Below are positions 27,118 through 35,317 of a stretch of 64,000 nt of DNA, piece by piece. The position numbers and the translations under genes were made by a program. Under the pieces are notes generated by a model. The model was not told the DNA's origin and did not search any database. It saw only the letters and a program-made list of their open reading frames with translations. Position 1 is the first letter of the stretch; each line of letters starts with the position of its first letter. This DNA is from Guptibacillus hwajinpoensis (GTDB taxonomy: Bacteria; Bacillota; Bacilli; Bacillales; Guptibacillaceae), in NCBI RefSeq assembly GCF_005144865.1, contig NZ_SWFM01000002.1:372001-436000 (forward strand). Reading direction: 5' to 3'.

Positions 27118-27263
27118 GAATCACGGGGACGGTTCTCATGATTCACTATTAGACTTACTTAAAAACTCAAGTAAAACTAGGAAGCAAACTAATTTAATTA
27201 GTAGCTTACCTGGTTTTTTGTAGTGTGAAAGCAAATGAATCAGCAGAAGCATCCCGGTGATTT
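27118..27263. repeat. MITE-like repeat, copy H
   Basis: 146-bp copy after the lipase gene: left terminus 27118-27144, hairpin (ACTAGGAAGCAAACTAA / TTAGTAGCTTACCTGGT) plus T6 about 27175-27220, right terminus 27237-27263. It probably terminates the lipase transcript. A preceding small hairpin (GCATGTGACT / AGTCATGTGC, 27065-27090, then TTTTATTT) is a second terminator. Confidence 0.85.
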
Positions 27264-27365
27264 CTAAAACGAATAGTGTTGGCGGATGTTTTGATGAATT
27301 TGATTTATAATGTGGAAGTGTAGAGAAATAATATGATTGCTTTACAGATAGAGAGGTGGCTATCC

Positions 27366-28292
27366 ATGAAGAAAAAAAGATTTATATATACTAGTATTCT
27401 TGCGGGTGTAATCATTCTGGGAGGGTGTTCTACTTTCACGAATTCAAAGGAAGAACCGAAAAAGACCACGAAAGAATTAATAGAGGATCAATACTTTAAA
27501 TCTGTACAGGATTATACAGCGGAGGAATATTCATTACCGAATGGCAGTGAAACTGACAAAATTGCCGAGGAGCATAAAGAAGAAGTACATAAAGCAGTGA
27601 AGGCATATTTTAAAGAAAACTATAAAACAGATGTTAAAGTAAATAACATTGTTGGAGCAGTAGATGGTGCAAGTGTATCTGTGGAATCAGTTGGGAAGCC
27701 ACACTTTTACACATATGCCATTATTCCAGTCGATAAACAAACAGAAGAAGTAGATCCTAGTGGAGTTTGGTCACAAGAAGGGCAGGTCGAAACAGCTATT
27801 ATTAGCGGATTATATGCCTGGATTTTTGAAGAGGAATTTCAGAAACTTGATCAGTATTTGGACGAAAAAGTGACGCAGTATCCGATCGTCGGTATACCTA
27901 ATGTGGCTAATCAAAATGGGGTTGGCAACTATCATACAACTCCATACTATAAAGTTGTTATTTATGGTGGAAGTGTGGAAGAAAAGCTATTGGCACCGTA
28001 TTTAGATAACCCTAATCGGTCAAAAGAAGAATGGGCAAAAATGTTAGAGGGTGAATCAATTGATCCTTCCATGGTAGCTACTCTTATTCAGTTATATATG
28101 GAAGAACCTGATGCTGAACCAAGTAAAGAAATATTTAATGAAGTGGTAAGTGGCTTGTCAGAAATGGAAGGACTAGCCCTGGGACAATATGGTTTTATTT
28201 TACATGACAATACAATCAATAAATCGAGTGGTCAGAATACAAAGGACAATAGTCTAGAACGAACTTATCCAGATGATATTATTAAGGATTAG
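27366..28292 (+). CDS. DUF1672-type lipoprotein, copy 2
   Basis: A 308-residue paralogue of copy 1: lipobox LGGC near residue 21 and the same domain. GAGAGGTGG precedes ATG 27366; an in-frame start 33 bases upstream is less likely. An internal block (27482-27566) is identical at DNA level to about 24131-24215 of copy 1 over roughly 85 bases, while the C-terminal parts have diverged clearly, a pattern suggesting gene conversion. It has its own transcript after repeat H. Confidence 0.85.
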   Translation: MKKKRFIYTSILAGVIILGGCSTFTNSKEEPKKTTKELIEDQYFKSVQDYTAEEYSLPNGSETDKIAEEHKEEVHKAVKAYFKENYKTDVKVNNIVGAVDGASVSVESVGKPHFYTYAIIPVDKQTEEVDPSGVWSQEGQVETAIISGLYAWIFEEEFQKLDQYLDEKVTQYPIVGIPNVANQNGVGNYHTTPYYKVVIYGGSVEEKLLAPYLDNPNRSKEEWAKMLEGESIDPSMVATLIQLYMEEPDAEPSKEIFNEVVSGLSEMEGLALGQYGFILHDNTINKSSGQNTKDNSLERTYPDDIIKD

Positions 28293-28381
28293 ACAAATAC
28301 TTATCCGAAATAAGAGCGCGTTTTGTGAGTGATTTTATTCAAATTGCAAGGTGCTTTTAGAACTATCAAGGTAACTATCTA

Positions 28382-29029
28382 TTAACTTTTCTTGATGAAT
28401 TTGATTGACTCCATCCATTTATATAGAACGTCCTTGGTATCTTGAATAACTTGATCACACTCCGTATCATTATTACTACACTCTGAAACAGTCGTCACTT
28501 CAATAGCACCGCTATTTTCTATGTTCTGAATCATGGCAACAACTCCAAAGTAACCATCTTCATCTTTATAAAAAGCTTTTTGTAAAGACCGTCCATCTAA
28601 CTTTTTTTCTTGAAATTGAAGTGGGATGCCAAAACTTTCTTCAAGCGTTTGTAATCTAGATTCCAAATATTCATTTTTCATAAATTGATAGTATTTAATA
28701 TTGATTCTGGCATTAAATTTATTATATTCTATACCAATACTATATTTTTCAGTACCTTTTTGTACATAATATCCTTTCTCTCCTATAACGCCACCTGCAG
28801 GGAAATTCATTTCATAATTACCAGTATCAGATAAAAAAGGATAGTATCCTTCTTTCGACTCTACAGTTGATTGCAAAAATCCTCTTGTAAACTCATCTTC
28901 AAAAGCTCTTACTTGCGGTAGTTCTTCTGGATCAAGATTTTCCGGATCGGTTGTATGCTTGTCGTTAAGCTCCTGGCAACCTCCTAGAAATAAAGATAAA
29001 ATTATGAGTAGACTAATTGATAACCTCAT
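28382..29029 (-). CDS. Hypothetical lipoprotein
   Basis: A 215-residue predicted lipoprotein with lipobox LGGC near residue 18, on the opposite strand between DUF1672 copies 2 and 3. I prefer ATG 29029, six bases after GGAGG, to the TTG at 29035 that abuts it. The mature part (starting QELNDKHTTDPEN) includes two cysteines in SECSNNDTECD near 180-190, possibly a disulfide. No family recognised. Its position inside the lipase/lipoprotein cluster makes an accessory or second immunity role conceivable but unproven. Confidence 0.8.
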   Translation of the reverse strand: MRLSISLLIILSLFLGGCQELNDKHTTDPENLDPEELPQVRAFEDEFTRGFLQSTVESKEGYYPFLSDTGNYEMNFPAGGVIGEKGYYVQKGTEKYSIGIEYNKFNARINIKYYQFMKNEYLESRLQTLEESFGIPLQFQEKKLDGRSLQKAFYKDEDGYFGVVAMIQNIENSGAIEVTTVSECSNNDTECDQVIQDTKDVLYKWMESIKFIKKS

Positions 29030-29173
29030 TTGCAACCTCCGGCATCGTTGATTTGGTGTGTCCTCTATATTAAAAGATATAATAAATAGACGACAGCTGA
29101 TTTAATGAATTTCTTCTATCATACAGAAGAGTCATAAAGGTCTGTTTCTTACTAATTGAAAAGGGAGTTATGA

Positions 29174-30076
29174 ATGATTAAAAAAAGATACCTGTATAGT
29201 AGCATTTTTTGTAGCACATTACTTCTCAGTGGGTGTTTGTTCAATGATAAATCAGAAGAAGATATTATAGAAGACAAGTACTTTGTATCAGTTCAAGACT
29301 ACACTGGGGAAGGCTATACACTTCAAAGTGGAAATGACACCGATAAAATTGCTGAGAAACATAAAGAAGAAGTCGAAGAAGCAGTGAAAGCTTATTTTAA
29401 AGAAAACTATCAAACCGAAGTTAAGGTACATAACATTGTAGGAGCAGTAGACGGTGCGACGGTATTTGTAGAGTCAGTTGGGCAGCCGCATTTCTATTCC
29501 TACGCTATTATTCCTGTTGATAAAGATAAGGAAGAAATAGATCCAGAAGGCGTTTGGTCGCAAGAAGGGCAAGTTGAGACAGCGATTGTCAGTGGTTTAT
29601 ATGCATGGGTTTATGAAGATAGATTTATGGAACTTGATACATTTCTTGAAGGTATAGTTCAAGAGTATCCGGTCATCGGAATAAGAGAAGAAGCAAATGA
29701 AAATGTAAGAGGAAATTACTTTTTAACGCCATATTATAAAGTGACTGTTTATGGTGGGAGATTAGAAGAATTATTACCAGTATATTTAATGAATCCAAAC
29801 AAAACCAAAGAAGAATGGAAAAGTATTCTGGGACCTGAACCTATTGATCCTTCAAAGATTTCAATTACAATCCAAATGTATATGGAGGAACAAGACGTAG
29901 ATCCAAATGAAAAAATATTTGATACAATCGTCGAGCAAATTACAGAAAAGGATGGACTTCCTTCAGGCAAGTATAGTTTTCTTCTGCATGATAATACAAT
30001 CGATAAAACAAGTGCACAGAACAATAAAGAGAATTCACTTAAAAATGGAGCACCAGATTATATTGTAAAAGAGTAA
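29174..30076 (+). CDS. DUF1672-type lipoprotein, copy 3
   Basis: A 300-residue paralogue with lipobox LSGC near residue 18 and a short linker, so the domain begins at about 38 (YFVSVQDYTGEGYTLQSGND). It is the most divergent of the three at the N-terminal half but keeps NIVGAVDGA and SFLLHDNTIDKTSAQN. RBS AAGGGAG. Monocistronic. Multiple diverged lipoproteins next to one lipase toxin would fit orphan immunity genes against related toxins. Confidence 0.85.
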   Translation: MIKKRYLYSSIFCSTLLLSGCLFNDKSEEDIIEDKYFVSVQDYTGEGYTLQSGNDTDKIAEKHKEEVEEAVKAYFKENYQTEVKVHNIVGAVDGATVFVESVGQPHFYSYAIIPVDKDKEEIDPEGVWSQEGQVETAIVSGLYAWVYEDRFMELDTFLEGIVQEYPVIGIREEANENVRGNYFLTPYYKVTVYGGRLEELLPVYLMNPNKTKEEWKSILGPEPIDPSKISITIQMYMEEQDVDPNEKIFDTIVEQITEKDGLPSGKYSFLLHDNTIDKTSAQNNKENSLKNGAPDYIVKE

Positions 30077-30246
30077 AAGCACTAAGGATTCTTTTAACAG
30101 GAATAGAGCAATCCGTACTTACTTTAAGATAGTATATTTTAATAGCGCAAATCTTTCCCTCTCCTCCTCAAGAAAATCCTCCTTCATGAAGACCTTCATT
30201 CCAAAATAGACTATCAATATAGCCTTTTGAGGAACGGGGGGATTGA

Positions 30247-31509
30247 ATGGCGATCCACACTGTAATGATGGGTGATAATCTATGGGGCATTTCAATTGCT
30301 TATGGTGTACCGATAGCGACTATAAAGACTGTGAACGGTCTCGTCTCTGATCGACTTGTTCCCGGTTTGAATCTATATATCCCAGATCAGGTACTGCCAG
30401 AAAGGTACTATCAGATTAAGCCAGGTGATACGTATTGGAAGCTATCCCAACAATTTCAAACTTCAATTCAAGCGATTATGACAGCAAATCCATCCGTCAA
30501 TCCGAATGCTCTTCCAATCGGACTAAGAATCCGAATTCCTACGCCACAGAAGTACCCTATGCAAACTCTTGTGTTTTTTGATGCATTAACGGGGGCACCT
30601 TACCTTGAAACCCTTAACGATCTCGCGGATTCGATCACGTATTTAGCGATATTCACCTATTCGTTCACGTCTGAAGGCGAACTTCTTACGATAGATGATG
30701 ATCTTATTTTACAAAGAGCGAAAGCGTTGAACATCAAAACATTACTTGTGATTAGCAATTATGAGAATCGTATGTTTAGTCCAGTCCTAGCCAATGTTGT
30801 TCTTCAGGATGCTGCTAGAAGAAAGACTTTGGTTCAAAGCCTCGTTAAAAAGGTAAAGGAAAAAGGCTATGCAGGAGTCAGTATTGATTTTGAGTTCGTT
30901 CCCGCTGATAGAAGAAATGATTTCACAACATTTCTTAAAGAGTTAAAGCAGGCTCTTGGAAACTTGATTCTACAACTCAATGCACATGCAAAAAGCAGCG
31001 ACATGCCAACGAATCGATTGGTTGGTTTTCTTGATTACAAAGCAACTGGGGAGGTTGTGGATATTGTATCTGTTATGACAATTGACTATGGATATGCGAT
31101 TGGGCCACCTGATCCGATTGCGCCTGTTTGGTGGATTGAACAAGTATTGATGTATGCGACTGGTGAGATCAATCGGCGCAAGGTCATGATGGCGATGAGT
31201 CTTTATGGATATGATTGGACGGTGCCACGTGAGGCTAATGCAAAAATGGTTTCAAATCAGGATGCTCAGAACGGTGCACTCAGTGGATGGATTCCAATAC
31301 AATACAATCCCATAGCGCAGGCTCCCAACTACAGTTATAATCTTATGAATAAAGAGCATATTGTTTGGTTTGAGGACATCAAGAGTATTACAGCGAAATA
31401 TAAACAAATGGAGGCTTATAACTTACTTGGAAGTACTTACTGGCGGTTACGATTTCTGTTTCCGCAGAACTGGGCGTATGTTAAGAAGAATATAGCTGTT
31501 ATTAAATAA
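30247..31509 (+). CDS. LysM-GH18 spore-type hydrolase (YaaH/SleL-like)
   Basis: A 420-residue protein: LysM 1 (about 2-47, HTVMMGDNLWGISIAYGVP), LysM 2 (about 53-98, YQIKPGDTYWKLSQQFQTS) and a GH18 domain (about 105-415) whose DxxDxE-type site reads GVSIDFEFV near 200. This is the layout of Bacillus cortical-fragment-lytic or spore-coat N-acetylglucosaminidases. No signal peptide, consistent with proteins packaged into spores from the mother cell. RBS GGAACGGGGGG. A solo MITE terminus acts as terminator just after the stop. Confidence 0.9.
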   Translation: MAIHTVMMGDNLWGISIAYGVPIATIKTVNGLVSDRLVPGLNLYIPDQVLPERYYQIKPGDTYWKLSQQFQTSIQAIMTANPSVNPNALPIGLRIRIPTPQKYPMQTLVFFDALTGAPYLETLNDLADSITYLAIFTYSFTSEGELLTIDDDLILQRAKALNIKTLLVISNYENRMFSPVLANVVLQDAARRKTLVQSLVKKVKEKGYAGVSIDFEFVPADRRNDFTTFLKELKQALGNLILQLNAHAKSSDMPTNRLVGFLDYKATGEVVDIVSVMTIDYGYAIGPPDPIAPVWWIEQVLMYATGEINRRKVMMAMSLYGYDWTVPREANAKMVSNQDAQNGALSGWIPIQYNPIAQAPNYSYNLMNKEHIVWFEDIKSITAKYKQMEAYNLLGSTYWRLRFLFPQNWAYVKKNIAVIK

Positions 31510-31519
31510 GGATGGCGAA

Positions 31520-31551
31520 GAATCAGGGGAGCGCTCTCGTGATTCTTTTTT
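31520..31551 (+). terminator. Solo MITE terminus acting as terminator
   Basis: GAATCAGGGGAGCGCTCTCGTGATTC is an imperfect 26-nt palindrome followed by TTTTTT, 11 bases after the GH18 stop. It matches the left terminus of the MITE-like family, with no core or right end nearby. Confidence 0.7.
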
Positions 31552-31565
31552 AATTTTACAATTCT

Positions 31566-31745
31566 CTATTTATGAGATCGAGGTGTGCCAAATGCCCAAT
31601 TCCCAAATGCAAAAACAATTCCAAGAATAGTTGATTGCAAAGTGTTATCTAGTAGATTTAATGCTTTATCATGAAAGTAATCCATTAATACTAATGTTAA
31701 TAATGAAGATATAAACAACAAAACGATAGTTATGAATAATCTCAA
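31566..31745 (-). CDS. Small membrane protein, 59 aa
   Basis: Reverse-strand ORF starting TTG 31745 with AGGAAGGTG about 5 bases upstream and ending TAG 31566. It begins MRLFITIVLLFISSLLTLVL, followed by a short polar loop and a second hydrophobic stretch (TILGIVFAFGNWAFG), so one or two membrane segments. Coding is supported by the site and the clean reading frame; family and function unknown. It occupies the otherwise empty gap between GH18 and the endonuclease-like gene. Confidence 0.6.
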   Translation of the reverse strand: MRLFITIVLLFISSLLTLVLMDYFHDKALNLLDNTLQSTILGIVFAFGNWAFGTPRSHK

Positions 31746-31837
31746 ACTATCACCTTCCTAAAAAATCATAAAATACTTTCTTAATTGAATTACAAACACC
31801 AGCAATTATACTATAAAATAATTAAAATGTTACTGAG

Positions 31838-32761
31838 GTGATTCACATAACTAATAATCTAAAACTTTTCTCATGGAATGTTCGCCAGGGTGGAGGAAAG
31901 AGAATTGAAAAGCAGCTAAACTTAATGAGTGAATTACAACCTGACTTAGTAGCTCTTCAAGAAATGACCACTAAAAACATTGATCAATATACACAAGCAC
32001 TTAACGAAATAGGACTTCATCATATAATAGATACTTTTACATTAAGTAATGATCCTTCTACCTTAAGTGGTCCTAGAAAGAATGGTCTATTAATTGCAAG
32101 TAAGTGGTCGCTAGAAATATTAAATGATTTCGTAATACCTTGGGAAGAAAGAGTATTAGGTGTAAAGGTGGATAGTCCGTTTGGGCATATCGAGCTTTAT
32201 AATAGCCATGTTCCTCCGGGTTCATCAAATGGTTGGGTCAAAATCGATACCTTTAAAGGGATTTTCAATAAATTAGCCCGCGATTCTGACAACCATAGAA
32301 TTCTATGCGGAGACTTTAATTCGCCACAGTTAGAAATGAAGGATGGAGAGATCATTACCTGGGGTCAAACATTACATACAGACGGTTCATGGAGAACTAC
32401 TAATAAAAGCATAGAATGGGATGCGGGAGAACGAAGTGTTTTGGAACACCTATCTGATTATGATTTAGAAGATGTTTATCGTTCGCTTTATGGATTTGCG
32501 AAAAGCGACTATAGCTTTATTTTAAAAAGGAAAGATAAAGTGTTTCCACGCAGGTTCGACCATTGCTTTGCATCTGAAAGACTGAAGCCTTTATCATTCA
32601 AGTATTTGCATACCTATCGAGAACAAAAATTAAGTGATCACTCTCCGATCATCGTTATTTTTCAGCCGAATCATCCAGGTACGAAACATGATGAAGAAAT
32701 GAAAATGAAATCAGATAAGTTTTCATACTCTGAAGGCGAATTTAAAGTTCTTAAAGAATAA
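31838..32761 (+). CDS. Endonuclease/exonuclease/phosphatase family protein
   Basis: A 307-residue EEP-fold enzyme with the family landmarks FSWNVRQGG (about 11-19), LVALQEM (metal-binding Glu about 42), LCGDFNSP (about 159) and LSDHSPIIV (catalytic His near 275). The family cleaves phosphodiesters (nucleases, phosphatases, sphingomyelinase-like); the substrate is unknown. The start is uncertain: GTG 31838 overlaps GAGGTGATT, which is itself a near-perfect Shine-Dalgarno, so translation may begin slightly downstream at a rare ATT/ATA codon. No signal peptide. Confidence 0.85.
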   Translation: MIHITNNLKLFSWNVRQGGGKRIEKQLNLMSELQPDLVALQEMTTKNIDQYTQALNEIGLHHIIDTFTLSNDPSTLSGPRKNGLLIASKWSLEILNDFVIPWEERVLGVKVDSPFGHIELYNSHVPPGSSNGWVKIDTFKGIFNKLARDSDNHRILCGDFNSPQLEMKDGEIITWGQTLHTDGSWRTTNKSIEWDAGERSVLEHLSDYDLEDVYRSLYGFAKSDYSFILKRKDKVFPRRFDHCFASERLKPLSFKYLHTYREQKLSDHSPIIVIFQPNHPGTKHDEEMKMKSDKFSYSEGEFKVLKE

Positions 32762-32802
32762 ATCAAAGTAGATTAACCTTGATAGATTCTATAAATTACA
32801 CC

Positions 32803-32822
32803 TTAATCAAACGTTTAATTAA
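32803..32822. promoter_or_regulatory. CAAACGTTTG palindrome, site 2
   Basis: TTAATCAAACGTTTAATTAA, 20-bp dyad with one mismatch, 41 bases after the EEP gene. Same family as sites at 8493, 39425 and 40543. Confidence 0.5.
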
Positions 32823-32872
32823 GTTGCACTCTTTGTATTAAACAACTGATTATACCTTGCTTATGGATATGA

Positions 32873-33070
32873 ATTGTTTACAACTACGACTTTGGTGATG
32901 ATTGGGAGAATGTCATTGAGGTTGAAAAAGTAGTCTATGATTATAAAGTTATTTATCCCATCTGCCTTGCTGGGGTAGAGTTGAATGTAACCCTGAAGAT
33001 TGATCATAAGTCGGTATGGCGCAAACTCATAGTTCCGATGAATAACACTTTTAGTAACCTGCATTATTAA
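32873..33070 (+). pseudogene. Remnant of a pRiA4b ORF-3/IS1096-type gene
   Basis: An open frame without a start reads YNYDFGDDWENVIEVEK then YPICLAGV, the hallmark of the C-terminal part of pRiA4b ORF-3-like proteins. It continues directly into ELNVTLKIDHKSVWRKLIVP and FSNLHY, which resembles the N-terminal part of the same family. The order is therefore reversed, as if two tandem copies had been trimmed and fused. No start codon, site or full length. A reverse-strand ORF over the same bases is a shadow. Confidence 0.6.
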
Positions 33071-33164
33071 TACAACCCTCTTTTCAATCGAAAGTTACTA
33101 TCTTTAAGATCAAACTCTTTATAACCTTGCATCTTTCCCCAACTCTTCATATGGTGAAAGAATC

Positions 33165-33363
33165 TTTGTATAAAGAGCCAGACTTAGCTGATTGAAGCGG
33201 AAGGATGCTCGACTCCTGCGGGATTAGCGGGACAGGTGAGACCCCACAGGCGCAATGCTTTTTGCGCCGAGGAGGCTCACCGCCCGCCCCGCGGAAAGCG
33301 AGCATCCTGGAGCGGAAATCCCTCTCACTCTTATAGCAACAATGTTTACGAAAAGAGCCTTTT
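33165..33363. repeat. GC-rich dispersed repeat, copy 1
   Basis: Core 33196-33328, far richer in G+C than its surroundings, with an internal hairpin GGCGCAATG...TTGCGCC. The reverse complement matches copies at 56636-56797 and 56862-57024, including flanks such as CTCTCACTCTTAT and AAAGAGCC. Such elements are frequent in Bacillaceae genomes. It lies just before the exopolysaccharide locus. Confidence 0.85.
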
Positions 33364-33407
33364 ATTAATCCGCTTAACTTGTCACAAGTAAATGAAAGTT
33401 TTGTACT

Positions 33408-33439
33408 ATCGTGTCATATAGTGAACGTTTTTGTTCTCT
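33408..33439 (+). promoter_or_regulatory. EPS promoter module P1 with SinR-type box
   Basis: TATCGTGTCATATAGTGAAC (33408-33427) is shared, with two changes, with 43345-43364. TATAGT (33417-33422) is the -10, and GTTCTCT at 33433-33439 matches the SinR consensus GTTCTYT just downstream. The -35 is weak, typical of a regulated promoter. Confidence 0.6.
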
Positions 33440-33523
33440 AAGAAAAAAGAAGCTTGCATTAGATTAAAGAAGATAATGGGAGGGATGGCCTTTAAAATGG
33501 AACTTTTTAGGCATAAACGGAAT

Positions 33524-33577
33524 TTCCCTATCTTCTCTTAGGGCTTTATACTTACAGTGTAGTTCTCTAAAAAGAAC
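33524..33577 (+). promoter_or_regulatory. EPS promoter module P2 with paired SinR boxes
   Basis: TTCCCT (33524), 17 nt, TATACT (33547-33552), 9 nt, then GTTCTCTAAAAAGAAC (33562-33577), a head-to-head pair of SinR boxes. The same spacing and the identical 16-mer occur at 43471-43524. Confidence 0.7.
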
Positions 33578-33671
33578 GAAATTAGTGGTTAGATTAGGAA
33601 TGCTTTGCATAGAGGTGACGTTGGAAGATAGATGGTACGAACCACATTCATTTAAATAAGGTGGCCCTGAT

Positions 33672-35129
33672 ATGAAAAAGCCGAATGGAAATTCAATAGC
33701 AATGAACATTCTTCACCTGTTCTATAGCACTGCTCTTGCAAGTGCGTTAAATGCTGGAGCTCTGATTGTCTTAGCATCCTATCTTAAGTCATCAAATTAT
33801 GGGATGTTCAGTGTTGCACTTGCCTTTGCGATGATTATGGCTTATTTTACAGATGCGGGCTTGAGCAAAATCGTTTTACGGGAAGGATCTAAGGAAAAAG
33901 CAGATATTCCTGTTGTAATGTCTTCTTATATTAAATTGCGTGTGATTCTGTTAATAGCGACGTTCGTAGTGGGATTTATCATTATTCAATCGCTTCACTC
34001 AGAAGATGCAATGCTACTTAAAACCTCTTATTTTCTCATTATTCCTTTTGTTATTGGTGTTTCCATGCAGAGTATTGCTTCAACATACTTTCAACTTGTT
34101 GAGAAAATGCAATTCTCAGGGATTATACGAATTACTTCCTCAATCTTGCTCGTTCTATCTATTACACTAGGTATGTTTTTTAACTGGCATCCTTATATTG
34201 TTTATTCAGCATATGGCTTGTCGTATCTCATATCTGGTTTAATGGGGATATTCCTGGTTCTCAAATACACAAAAATACCGGTTCGCTGCTCGTTCCACAA
34301 AGGATTGTTTGATCAGTTGTTATCCTTCACAGTGACTGGATTGCTATTTGTGATTCTTCCGCAGTTAGGCCCCATTCTTTTAGAGAAAACGGTATCTCTT
34401 GCTGAAGTTGGTCTTTTCGCAGTCGCTTATCGGATTCCGCAGGCGCTTCTTCAACTCCCTTTCATTGTGGCAGGAGCATTTTATCCGGTTTTATTCCGTT
34501 ATTACAATAGTAACCATATAGAAGATCATGAGTCGTTAAACATGCTTCAAATGAAGGTAATGGGGTTAGTTGGTATGGCGATGACGGTGCCACTCTATTA
34601 TTTTGCGACACCTATTATTGAATTGTTATTTGGAGCTGAGTGGGTTAGTGCAGCAAGCTTATTGAAGATCATTTCAATTGTGTTATTTCTACAAGGAATC
34701 ACAATTGCCCTTGCAGATGGCTTAACAACACGAGCTCGTCAAACACAAAGAATGATTGTTCAATCACTTGCAGTGGTAGGGGCAGCTATTTTCTATTGGA
34801 CATTGAGTCAAAGCTTTGGATTGATTGGAGCAGCATGGGCCTGCATTCTTATTGAAGTGGTTGCATTTGTGGGGTTTTGGGTGGTTGCACCGAATCGTAC
34901 ATTCATAGGAAAGAGAATGATTCCATTCATAATCATTCTCCTAGGAAGCTTAGTGTTGTGCGACGTAGTGTTCAGTAGTTTGCCATTTCTCGCAGCGGGA
35001 GTTCAATATACCATCATTGGTATTTATATCTTGTTAGATAAACAATTGAATCAATCGCTTTTCTCGTACCTATCAAAGAAAGGCATTATTCAAAGAAGGA
35101 GTTCAGAGAGAGTAGAAGAGGGGCTGTGA
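33672..35129 (+). CDS. Polysaccharide flippase (Wzx / MVF superfamily)
   Basis: A 485-residue integral membrane protein with 12-14 hydrophobic segments (YSTALASALNAGALIVLASY near 15-35, GMFSVALAFAMIMAYFTDAG following), typical of oligosaccharide-repeat exporters. It would flip lipid-linked repeat units across the membrane for the exopolysaccharide assembled by the downstream genes. RBS AAGGTGG. Preceded by two SinR-type promoter modules; first gene of the locus. Confidence 0.9.
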   Translation: MKKPNGNSIAMNILHLFYSTALASALNAGALIVLASYLKSSNYGMFSVALAFAMIMAYFTDAGLSKIVLREGSKEKADIPVVMSSYIKLRVILLIATFVVGFIIIQSLHSEDAMLLKTSYFLIIPFVIGVSMQSIASTYFQLVEKMQFSGIIRITSSILLVLSITLGMFFNWHPYIVYSAYGLSYLISGLMGIFLVLKYTKIPVRCSFHKGLFDQLLSFTVTGLLFVILPQLGPILLEKTVSLAEVGLFAVAYRIPQALLQLPFIVAGAFYPVLFRYYNSNHIEDHESLNMLQMKVMGLVGMAMTVPLYYFATPIIELLFGAEWVSAASLLKIISIVLFLQGITIALADGLTTRARQTQRMIVQSLAVVGAAIFYWTLSQSFGLIGAAWACILIEVVAFVGFWVVAPNRTFIGKRMIPFIIILLGSLVLCDVVFSSLPFLAAGVQYTIIGIYILLDKQLNQSLFSYLSKKGIIQRRSSERVEEGL

Positions 35130-35175
35130 TGAAACCGTGGTAGTTAGTATGGTAAGAGTGTAGTGATAGTTGATT

Positions 35176-35193
35176 TATACACGGTTGTTCTCT
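35176..35193 (+). promoter_or_regulatory. Weak promoter with SinR-type box
   Basis: TATACA (35176-35181) followed after 5 nt by GTTCTCT (35187-35193) with a loose inverted AAGAAAC. It precedes the FemAB-like gene and resembles module P2 but lacks a good -35. Confidence 0.4.
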
Positions 35194-35317
35194 ATAAGAA
35201 ACGATGGGGGAGGAAGTGCTACTAAAACGATGCGAAAGTGAATAAAATAACGGTTATGCCGGTACATACTATAGATCCAGACATGAGCGACGGTATCACT
35301 TCAAATGGGAGGATTAC

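Noticed and set aside
32861-33064. 67-residue reverse-strand ORF
   Set aside because: Antisense to the pRiA4b-like remnant, whose forward frame carries recognisable motifs.
33464-33709. 81-residue reverse-strand ORF
   Set aside because: It covers the P2 promoter module and the flippase 5' end, with no binding site or family match.
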